Assembly (NCBI RefSeq): GCF_900537115.1
Contig: NZ_UNRG01000008.1
Coordinates: forward strand, 1-64,000
Origin: Arthrobacter sp. Alg241-R88
GTDB lineage: Bacteria; Actinomycetota; Actinomycetes; Actinomycetales; Micrococcaceae
Direction: 5' to 3'
Length of the DNA stretch: 64,000 bases
Part shown: piece after piece, positions 8,984 through 15,895 of the stretch
How positions within the stretch are numbered: the first letter of the stretch is position 1
Layout of the letters: each line of letters begins with the position of its first letter
Notes under the pieces: generated by a model
What the model was told of the DNA's origin: nothing
Seen by the model: the letters and a program-made list of their open reading frames with translations, nothing else
The model's database searches: none
Translations under genes and position numbers: made by a program

Positions 8984-9804
8984 GGATTCTTCTCTCCGGT
9001 CTCGGCGCCGGCCTTCACACCGGCGCTGTTGTTGGCCTTGCTGGCCTTTTTGTCCAGGAACCGCTGCATCCGGTCAAACTTGGCCTCGGATTCAAAGAGG
9101 ATGCCTTGGGCCAACTGGTCAATCAGGGGGTGTGCTTCCGCCGGTGCATGGAACACCGACTTGGTGATCCGCACGGCCAGCGGATCCTGCCGGCCGATCC
9201 TGTCCGCCAGGTCCTGCGCGGCGTCCAGAAGCTGGGCGGGGCTATGGATCTCGCTGATGAGGTTCACCGCCAGGGCTTCTTCGGCGCCGAGGACCCGGCC
9301 GGCCAGCAGAATTTGTTTCGCCACCGGCTCCCCCACCAGTTCCTTCAGCCGCCAGCTGGCCCCGGCGGCGGCGAGGATGCCCAGCCCCGTTTCCGGGTTG
9401 CCGATGCGCACGTTCGGTGTGCCGATCCGGAAGTCAGCCGCGTAGGCGAGCTCGGCCCCGCCGCCGAGGCAGTACCCGTCCAGGGCGGCAATCACGGGCA
9501 TGGGCAGCTTGGCGATCCGGACGAAAATCGTGGAGTTGATTCCCTGCAGGGCATCGTCCCGACGGCGTTCCCGCAGCTGTGCGATGTCCGCTCCCGAGGC
9601 AAAAACACCGTCCACGCCGGCGATGATGAGCACCTTCGGGTTCTGCTCAAGGGCAGCGCAGACGATATGGAGTTCATCCACCATCTGCTGGTCGATGGCA
9701 TTCCGGACCTCGGGGCGGTTGAGGAGCACCACCACGCGGTCGCCGCGCTCTTCCACCAGCAGCGCATGGAACTTTTCCGACGCCAGGTCCACAGCGCCCG
9801 GCAT
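8980..9804 (-). CDS. Enoyl-CoA hydratase/isomerase family protein
   Basis: The 274-residue crotonase-fold protein carries the oxyanion-hole segments ASGADIAQLRER and ALDGYCLGGGAELAYAADF and two acidic catalytic candidates. Within this operon it should hydrate or isomerise an enoyl-CoA intermediate of phenylacetate breakdown (PaaF or PaaG role; not resolvable by eye). The ATG at 9804 is taken because it overlaps the thiolase TAA (TAATG). A 16-residue longer start is possible but lies inside the thiolase gene. The C terminus has an unusual Lys/Glu-rich tail. Confidence 0.86.
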   Translation of the reverse strand: MPGAVDLASEKFHALLVEERGDRVVVLLNRPEVRNAIDQQMVDELHIVCAALEQNPKVLIIAGVDGVFASGADIAQLRERRRDDALQGINSTIFVRIAKLPMPVIAALDGYCLGGGAELAYAADFRIGTPNVRIGNPETGLGILAAAGASWRLKELVGEPVAKQILLAGRVLGAEEALAVNLISEIHSPAQLLDAAQDLADRIGRQDPLAVRITKSVFHAPAEAHPLIDQLAQGILFESEAKFDRMQRFLDKKASKANNSAGVKAGAETGEKNP

Positions 9805-11030
9805 TAGACCTTCTCCAGAAGCATGGCGGTGCCCTGGCCGACGCCGATGCACATGGTGGCCAGCCCGATCCGCGCGTCCTCACGCTCCATCCGCCCCAGC
9901 AGGGTGATGGCGATCCTTGCCCCGCTGGAACCCAGCGGGTGCCCCAAAGCGATGGCGCCGCCGTCGTTGTTCACAATTTCAGGTTCCAGGCCCAGCCGGC
10001 GGATGCAGGCGAGGGACTGCGTGGCAAACGCTTCGTTAAGTTCGACGGCGCCGAGGTCACCGACGCTGAGGCCGCTCCGCTTCAGGACTTTCTGCGTTGC
10101 CGGCACCGGGCCGATACCCATAATTTCGGGCTCACAGCCGGCCGAGGCACCATCGATGATGCGGGCGCGGGGTATCAGGCCCAGCCTTTCGATGGCCGCT
10201 TCCGAGGCCACGATGATGGCTGACGCGCCGTCGTTGAGGGACGACGAGTTGCCGGCCGTGACCACGGTGCCGCCGTTCGCCACCGGCTTCAGCCCGGCCA
10301 GGACGTCCATGGTGGTGTCCGCCCGGGGACCTTCATCGGTGTCCACAACATGCTCGGATTTCCGGGTCTTGACGGTGACCGGGACGATTTCGTCCTTGAA
10401 CCGGCCGGCAACCGTGGCGTCAAGGGCGCGCTGGTGCGAGCGGACCGCGAAGGCGTCGGCGTCCTCGCGCGAGATGCCGTCCACGCGGGCCACTTCTTCG
10501 GCCGTCTCAGGCATGGAGTACGTCATTTTGCCCTCGCGGGACAGTTCGCCCTTGTGGAACTGGGGGTTGGTGAAGCGCCAGCCGATGGAGGTGTCGAAGA
10601 TCTGGCCGGGTTTGGCAAAGGCGGCGCTGGGCTTTTCCTGGACCCAGGGTGCGCGGCTCATGGATTCCACCCCACCGGCGATCACGATGTCCGCGGCCCC
10701 GGCCTTGATCATGTGGCTCGCCTGGATGATGGCGCTGAGGCCGGAGGCGCAGAGCCGGTTGACGGTGATGCCGGGGATGTGAAGGGGCAAACCGGCAAGC
10801 AGGGTGGCCATCCGTGCGACGTTCCGGTTTTCCTCCCCGGCGCCGTTGGCGTTGCCCAGGACCACCTCGTCGATGCTGTCCGGATCAAGCCCGGCCCGGT
10901 TCACGGCCTCCCGGATTACCAGGGCTGCGAGGTCGTCCGGGCGGATGGAGGACAGCGCCCCGCCGTATTTGCCCACCGGCGTTCGGACCCCGCCAACAAG
11001 GAAAGCCTGCGGACCTGCGGTAGCAGCCAT
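9804..11030 (-). CDS. paaJ: Acetyl-CoA acyltransferase (thiolase), phenylacetate operon
   Basis: The 408-residue thiolase has all active-site blocks: NRLCASGLSA (acylated Cys), NDGGAIALGHPLGSSGAR (His) and MCIGVGQGTAM (second Cys). It would cleave 3-oxoadipyl-CoA or a related 3-oxoacyl-CoA to give acetyl-CoA. It heads an overlapping three-gene operon and is preceded by the second copy of the paaZ/paaI operator, which supports a PaaJ/PcaF-like role. The ATG at 11030 is favoured because GAAGGGTG precedes it; a start 15 nt upstream is possible. Confidence 0.87.
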   Translation of the reverse strand: MAATAGPQAFLVGGVRTPVGKYGGALSSIRPDDLAALVIREAVNRAGLDPDSIDEVVLGNANGAGEENRNVARMATLLAGLPLHIPGITVNRLCASGLSAIIQASHMIKAGAADIVIAGGVESMSRAPWVQEKPSAAFAKPGQIFDTSIGWRFTNPQFHKGELSREGKMTYSMPETAEEVARVDGISREDADAFAVRSHQRALDATVAGRFKDEIVPVTVKTRKSEHVVDTDEGPRADTTMDVLAGLKPVANGGTVVTAGNSSSLNDGASAIIVASEAAIERLGLIPRARIIDGASAGCEPEIMGIGPVPATQKVLKRSGLSVGDLGAVELNEAFATQSLACIRRLGLEPEIVNNDGGAIALGHPLGSSGARIAITLLGRMEREDARIGLATMCIGVGQGTAMLLEKV

Positions 11031-11088
11031 GGAAACACCCTTCACGCGATAAACAGCACTGTCATCGGCGGCAGGCAGAGCTCAGCAC

Positions 11089-11110
11089 TTACCGACCGTT
11101 CGTTCTGTAA
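11089..11110. promoter_or_regulatory. Second TetR/PaaR-type operator, thiolase operon
   Basis: The 22-bp site TTACCGACCGT followed by TCGTTCTGTAA shares the spacing and outer arms of the paaZ/paaI operator. It lies about 60 bp upstream of the thiolase start. The two copies tie the two transcription units into one regulon. Confidence 0.65.
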
Positions 11111-11160
11111 ATAGTACACGGGCGGGTCTTGGATGGGTACCGGCGCTTCCCTCGAAGGCT

Positions 11161-11838
11161 TTAGAGGACCGTAACGCCCAGATGCGCGGCCAGGAGGGGT
11201 GCCAGGAGACCCAACTGGTACTCGTCCACCACGACGCCCGCCATGCTGCCGAGCCCGCTGATGCTGCGGAACCCCGTGCTCCGGATATCAAAGTCCTTGA
11301 GTTTGGCCCCGCTGAGGTCGAGGGATCCGATGGTGCAGTTCTTGAGCCCCACGCGGGTACCGGTGGCTGAGCCCAGGTCCAGTTCGTTGATGATGCAGTC
11401 GCTGATGAGGACGTCGGTGAGCTTGGCGCCGCGCAGGTTGAGGAAGTCCAGCTTGCCGCCCTCGATGCGGACTGACTGCCAGCCGCTCTCGTACAGTTCA
11501 GCGGAGCCAAGCCGCGGGTTCCGCAACTCAACGTCCCGCCAGGTGGAGCGGGCCGCCTTAAACACCGGCGCATACAGCTCGCCCAGGATGCAGTCCCGGA
11601 ACGAGGACCCGCGGAGCTGCGTGTCATTGAAGGACACCCCCTGGAACTCGCACTCTGCGAAGTCTGTCCCACTGAGTTCGAGACCATCAGCCTCGGCACG
11701 GCTGTACCGGCCGCCGTCGTACCTTTCACCGCGGCGGAAGTCCGACGCCGGCTGGTCCGTCAGGTTCTCCAGCCGCACCGGCGTGAGCCTGGGGGCAATA
11801 ACCTTCGGGTCAGCGGCCTTGGAAGGATGCGCAGCCAC
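11161..11838 (-). CDS. Pentapeptide repeat protein
   Basis: The 225-residue protein has pentapeptide-type A(D/N)Lxx repeats through most of its length (LELSGTDFAECEF, LDFLNLRGAKLTDV, LDLSGAKLKDFDI), predicting a right-handed quadrilateral beta helix. Some family members mimic DNA and protect gyrase; nothing here shows that this one does. It starts with GTG overlapping the TAG of the upstream SRPBCC gene by 1 nt, so the two are translationally coupled. Confidence 0.85.
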   Translation of the reverse strand: MAAHPSKAADPKVIAPRLTPVRLENLTDQPASDFRRGERYDGGRYSRAEADGLELSGTDFAECEFQGVSFNDTQLRGSSFRDCILGELYAPVFKAARSTWRDVELRNPRLGSAELYESGWQSVRIEGGKLDFLNLRGAKLTDVLISDCIINELDLGSATGTRVGLKNCTIGSLDLSGAKLKDFDIRSTGFRSISGLGSMAGVVVDEYQLGLLAPLLAAHLGVTVL

Positions 11839-12299
11839 TACGGAAGCGATTCTGCTTTGGCTGCGATCTCTGCGAGGTCCTTGGTTAGGGCTTTGCGGGT
11901 GGCGGCCATACCCATCCTGCCGAACAGCAGCATCAGGAGCCGGCTCGCTACCGTGGGCTTGATGACCTCAGCGCCGAAGGTAAGGGTAAGCTCGGTGCCG
12001 CCGTCCCGCGGGGCAAGGTTGAACCTCGTGGTGTAGTCCGCGCCACCCTGAACGGCCTTGACGGTGGTGCTGCGGTGCCGCTCTGCTTCCGCCACCCACA
12101 TCTCCACCGTTTCGGACTTGCCCAGCATCTTCCGGGTCTCCTTCCAGCGCGTCCCTTCCCCATAGGGGCCGTCGGTGAGAAGCTGCACGGAATCGACTCC
12201 GGACAGCGTGGCCGCCGAGCCTGGGATGTCCGTGATGACGGACCAGACCTTCTCCGGGGACGCCTGAATGTGCTGGGTGAGGCTGGTGGTGTGCTCCAT
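11838..12299 (-). CDS. SRPBCC (polyketide cyclase-like) protein
   Basis: The 153-residue protein fits the START/SRPBCC helix-grip fold, with an N-terminal HIQASPEKVWSVITDIPG segment and a C-terminal amphipathic helix. The family binds hydrophobic ligands in a central cavity; ligand and role are unknown. It is first in a two-gene unit with the pentapeptide protein and is divergent from the CsbD gene. Confidence 0.82.
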   Translation of the reverse strand: MEHTTSLTQHIQASPEKVWSVITDIPGSAATLSGVDSVQLLTDGPYGEGTRWKETRKMLGKSETVEMWVAEAERHRSTTVKAVQGGADYTTRFNLAPRDGGTELTLTFGAEVIKPTVASRLLMLLFGRMGMAATRKALTKDLAEIAAKAESLP

Positions 12300-12439
12300 G
12301 TTCCGAGCCTAGCCGCGGGTACGGACAATCAACAGACGCCCCTCCCGGAAGGAAAACCTGGGCTTGAAATAGTAAGCAAGCTTCGTGTTAGTGTGAAAAT
12401 GCATTGTTTGATCAACGGAAACGAAAGGAGGCCACCACC

Positions 12440-12616
12440 ATGGGCCTCGGAGACAAGATCAGTAACGCAGCAGAAGATATGGGCGGCAAGGCCAAGGAAG
12501 CTGCGGGCAACGCAACGGACAATGACCGCCTGAAGGCAGAGGGCCAGGCGGACCAGGTCAAGGCCGACGCCAAGAAGGTCGGCGAAAGCGTCAAGGACGA
12601 GTTCAAGCGCGACTAG
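12440..12616 (+). CDS. CsbD-family stress protein
   Basis: This 58-residue hydrophilic protein matches CsbD in size and pattern (MGLGDKISNAAEDMGGKAKE, followed by a repeated GQADQVKADAKK-type segment). CsbD proteins are general-stress induced in many bacteria; their molecular role is not established. ATG at 12440 follows an excellent AAAGGAGG. The 140-bp divergent region with the SRPBCC gene must hold its promoter. A strong hairpin follows the stop. Confidence 0.88.
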   Translation: MGLGDKISNAAEDMGGKAKEAAGNATDNDRLKAEGQADQVKADAKKVGESVKDEFKRD

Positions 12617-12663
12617 CTCCCCGCTGATGCAGCCGCAGCGAACGGCGTGCCGCAACAGTGAGA

Positions 12664-12696
12664 AATGGCGGCGGATCCCACGGATCCGCCGCCATT
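12664..12696. terminator. Bidirectional hairpin between csbD-like gene and dinB
   Basis: A perfect 15-bp stem (12664-12678 with 12682-12696) with a 3-base loop lies 47 bp after the CsbD stop and 18 bp from the convergent dinB stop. No long T-run follows, as is usual in high-GC terminators. It probably serves both genes. Confidence 0.75.
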
Positions 12697-12713
12697 CTGC
12701 TGTCCAGCCAGCT

Positions 12714-13784
12714 TCACCATCCGCTGCGGGTCGGAGTATGCCCCTGCCGGGAGTCCTCGGGCATCGTCATTTCGGCACGCAGTCCGAGGAGCCTGATGGG
12801 GCGGCCCGGCTCGATCTTCGCCACCAGGTCGTGCGTGCGCGCAAGCACTTCCGCGGGGTCGGATGTCTCGGGAATCTTCCGGGCGTAGGTCTTGGTGATG
12901 AACGGCGCGTACCGGACCTTGAGGGTCAATCCGACTACCGGCCGCCCCTCGGCTCCGACATCCTCCAGGACGTGCGCTGCCAACTCCCGGACGGCGTCGT
13001 CAATCTGCCCGGGTTCAGTCAGATCGTGCTGGAAGGTGGTTTCCCGGCTGTGCCCGCGTGCCACCCAGGGCGTGTCATCGACTGTCCGTGACCCGTCGCC
13101 CCGTCCGAGCTGCGCGTACCAGGGGCCCATCTTCGGGCCGAATTCTGGAACCAGGTCATCAGGATTGGACGCCACAAGCTGGGCAACAGTCTTGATGCCG
13201 AGGGTGGCCAGGCGGCGCGACACCTTGGTTCCCACACCCCACAGCTCGATCGTCGGCCGGCTTCCCATCACGTCGAGCCAGTTCTCTTCGGTGAGCCGGA
13301 AGACGCCGGCCGGCTTGCCGAACGTGGTGGCTACCTTGGCTCGGACCAGGGTGTCGCCAACACCCACACTGCAGTGCAGCCGGGTTTCCTCCAGGACGGC
13401 CCGCTGCAGTTGCCGCGCGTAGGCCTCGGGCTCCGCTGCCTGCACGCCAACAAACGCTTCGTCCCAGCCCAGTACCTGGACAGTGGCGCCCGGCTGCGCG
13501 CGCAGCACTGACATGACCTGCTCGGATGCAGCAAGGTAGGCCTCCTGGTCGACGGGCAGGATGACGGCGTCGGGCACCTTTCGTGCGGCGATGCGCAGCG
13601 GCATTCCCGAGCCGACGCCGTACGCCCTGGCTTCGTAGGACGCCGTGGACACCACCGCCCGCTCGGTGGGATCGCCGCGGCCGCCAACGATCACCGCCTT
13701 GCCCGCGAGTTCGGGCCGGCGGAGGACTTCGACGGCTGCAATGAACTGGTCAAGGTCCACATGGAGCACCCAGGGTTCGGTCAC
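12714..13784 (-). CDS. dinB: DNA polymerase IV (Y-family)
   Basis: The 356-residue protein has Y-family palm motifs: HVDLDQFIAAVE at the N terminus, GMPLRIAARKVPDA, and LGWDEAFVG, which keeps the catalytic Asp-Glu pair though the usual Ser-Ile before it is Gly-Trp. A helix-hairpin-helix thumb (IELWGVGTKVSRRLATLG) and a little-finger domain follow. GTG at 13784 (VTEPWVLHVDLDQ) is preferred to an ATG 39 nt upstream, which would add a Gly/Arg-rich tail. The C terminus lacks an evident beta-clamp motif. Confidence 0.85.
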   Translation of the reverse strand: MTEPWVLHVDLDQFIAAVEVLRRPELAGKAVIVGGRGDPTERAVVSTASYEARAYGVGSGMPLRIAARKVPDAVILPVDQEAYLAASEQVMSVLRAQPGATVQVLGWDEAFVGVQAAEPEAYARQLQRAVLEETRLHCSVGVGDTLVRAKVATTFGKPAGVFRLTEENWLDVMGSRPTIELWGVGTKVSRRLATLGIKTVAQLVASNPDDLVPEFGPKMGPWYAQLGRGDGSRTVDDTPWVARGHSRETTFQHDLTEPGQIDDAVRELAAHVLEDVGAEGRPVVGLTLKVRYAPFITKTYARKIPETSDPAEVLARTHDLVAKIEPGRPIRLLGLRAEMTMPEDSRQGHTPTRSGW

Positions 13785-13863
13785 ATGCCCCAGTCTGCCC
13801 CGGCCGGGCGCTCCGCACCACACTCCCAGCGTGCCGCCGTCGTAATCGCTGGCCAGGGAAACG

Positions 13864-13902
13864 ACGACGGCGGGATCCCCGCCCAGGGAATCCCGCCGTC
13901 GT
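13864..13902 (-). terminator. Hairpin terminator after amino-acid permease
   Basis: Arms 13864-13876 and 13890-13902 pair perfectly over 13 bp with a 13-base loop. The hairpin lies 20 bp beyond the permease stop codon on the minus strand. Confidence 0.7.
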
Positions 13903-13922
13903 GGTACTGCTTGGGTGAACCG

Positions 13923-15383
13923 TTAGCTGTACAGCGCGTTCTTCGGTTCGTTCTGCTTGACCTTCTGCCAGCCCAGCCACAGGACAACGGCGAAGAACGG
14001 GATGGTGGCCAGGGTCCACAGGCCCAGGTAGAACACCTCGCCGCTCTTGCTGGTCATCGTGTCGAAGCCAATCAGCACCGTGATGGCCAGCAGTCCGATC
14101 AGGCCGGCCCAGCTGGTCCACGGCGAACCGGGCATCGGCAGCGTGGACGTGACGCCCTTGCGGTGGCGCAGCGCGATCTGGCTGGCGAAGATGGCACCCC
14201 AGGTGAAGATCACGCCGATGGAGGCCGTGTTCAGGGCCAGGTCAAACGCGTGCGAGCCGCCCAGCCAGATGTTGAGCAGGATGCCCACCAGGTAGAAGGC
14301 CGCGATGGCGAGGATGGCCGCGTACGGGACGTGCCGCTTGGACATGCGGGTGAGCCACTGCGGGGCGTGGCCGTTGTTGGCCATGGTGCGGAACACACGG
14401 CCAATCGAGTACAGGCCGGAGTTGCAGGAAGACAGGGCCGCGGTGATCACGATCATATTCATCACGTCGCCCACCCATGCCAGGCCCATCTGACCGAAGA
14501 CCGTCACGAACGGCGAGGTTCCCGCCACGTACTGGTCGGAGGGCAGCAGCATGGCCAGCAGGGTGACCGAACCAACGTAGAACACCACGATGCGGAGGAC
14601 GACGGCGCGGATCGCCTTGGGCACTTCGCGTTCCGGATTCTGCATCTCGCCGGCGGTGATGCCCACCAGTTCGATGCCGTTGTAGGCGAAAATCACGGCG
14701 TTGAGGACCAGGACCATCACCAGGGCGCCCTTGGGGAACATGCCGCCTTCCGCGGCGAACAGGTTCGCCACCGATGCGTTGCCGTCACCCACCTGCGCGT
14801 TGGTGACCACCATGAAGGTGCCTACCGCCAGGAAGATCAGGATGGCACCGACCTTGAGGCAGGAAGCCCAGAACTCGAACTCGCCGAACGCCTTGACGCT
14901 CAGCAGGTTGACCGCCACAAGGAGAGCCAGCGCGGCGATGGCCGAGGCTTCCACTGGAACGTTGGGGAAGAAGAACTGGAAGTAGAGGCCGATGGCAATC
15001 AGTTCGGCGATGCCCGTCATGCCCCAGTTGATGAAGTACATCCAGCCCGAAAGGAACGCGCCCTTCTTGCCGAACATCTCACCGGCGTAGCTCACGAACG
15101 AGCCGGAGGTCTGGCGGTACATGATGAGCTCGCCCAGTGCCCGCATCAGCAGGTATGCAATGACGCCGGCGATGGCGTAGGAAAAAATCAGGGCCGGGCC
15201 GGTGGAGGCCAGGCGTCCGCCGGCACCCATGAAGAGGCCGACGCCGATGGCGCCGCCCATGGCGATCATGGTGACGTGGCGCCTGCCCAGGGTCTTGCTA
15301 TAACCCTCGGCGCTGAGGGTGGGGTCGACGGCGGTGGATGGTGCCGTGGTGTTCTGGAGATCTGTGGGGGTACTTTGAGGCAC
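13923..15383 (-). CDS. APC-superfamily amino acid permease
   Basis: The 486-residue transporter has about 12 membrane helices. TM1 carries the APC glycine signature (MIAMGGAIGVGLFMGAGG) and the segment ELVGITAGEMQNPEREVPKA is typical of the amino-acid transporter family (AnsP, GabP, CycA group). It should be a proton-coupled amino-acid importer; the substrate cannot be assigned. The GTG start at 15383 is chosen because AAGGA sits 6 nt before it; an ATG 57 nt upstream has no such site. Confidence 0.86.
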   Translation of the reverse strand: MPQSTPTDLQNTTAPSTAVDPTLSAEGYSKTLGRRHVTMIAMGGAIGVGLFMGAGGRLASTGPALIFSYAIAGVIAYLLMRALGELIMYRQTSGSFVSYAGEMFGKKGAFLSGWMYFINWGMTGIAELIAIGLYFQFFFPNVPVEASAIAALALLVAVNLLSVKAFGEFEFWASCLKVGAILIFLAVGTFMVVTNAQVGDGNASVANLFAAEGGMFPKGALVMVLVLNAVIFAYNGIELVGITAGEMQNPEREVPKAIRAVVLRIVVFYVGSVTLLAMLLPSDQYVAGTSPFVTVFGQMGLAWVGDVMNMIVITAALSSCNSGLYSIGRVFRTMANNGHAPQWLTRMSKRHVPYAAILAIAAFYLVGILLNIWLGGSHAFDLALNTASIGVIFTWGAIFASQIALRHRKGVTSTLPMPGSPWTSWAGLIGLLAITVLIGFDTMTSKSGEVFYLGLWTLATIPFFAVVLWLGWQKVKQNEPKNALYS

Positions 15384-15556
15384 AACGATTCCTTGTGGGT
15401 TGGGGGTTGGCCGCATCCGGACACGGATGATTCCGCTCACAAATTCGGCGTTTTGCCCTGTTGGGCAACCGAATGTGATCGGAATCTCTCGTGGCGCCGA
15501 AGCTTCGCGCGGCTCGTCTATCTTACAAGACGCGCAGGGATGCTACGTGACGCGCA

Positions 15557-15895
15557 CTACACGCCCGTCTGCAGCACCACGTTCCGGTCCCCGTCCAACG
15601 TCACGTTGTAGCTGCGCAGCGGTTCCTGCCCGGTGGTTGAGCAGCCGGTCGCCAGGTCAAACGCGTGCTGGTGCAAGGGGCAGATCACCACTTGCCGGTC
15701 AATGGTGCCGTCCGCAATCGGCCCGCCGCGGTGCGGGCAGACGGCGGCGAGCGCGCGCAGTGCGCCGTCCCGGAGCCGGAAGACTGCCACCTGTTCGCCG
15801 TCCACCGCAAAAGCCCTGCCCTCACCCAACGGAATCTGGTCAACGGGACCCAGGAGATGAAAGGCTGGGCTCCCATGTGCCTCGGCGCTGTTCAT
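15557..15895 (-). CDS. nirD: Nitrite reductase (NADH) small subunit
   Basis: NirD is the Rieske-type partner of assimilatory NirB. The 112-residue protein has both cluster motifs, CPHRGGPI (C-x-H) and CPLHQHAFDL (C-x2-H). It overlaps the nirB stop by 4 nt (ATGA). No nitrate reductase or nitrate transporter gene follows within the window. Confidence 0.93.
   Translation of the reverse strand: MNSAEAHGSPAFHLLGPVDQIPLGEGRAFAVDGEQVAVFRLRDGALRALAAVCPHRGGPIADGTIDRQVVICPLHQHAFDLATGCSTTGQEPLRSYNVTLDGDRNVVLQTGV

Noticed and set aside
13761-15611. 616-codon plus-strand frame opposite the amino-acid permease
   Set aside because: His/Gln/Gly-rich antisense frame with no recognisable domain, opposite a clear 12-helix permease.
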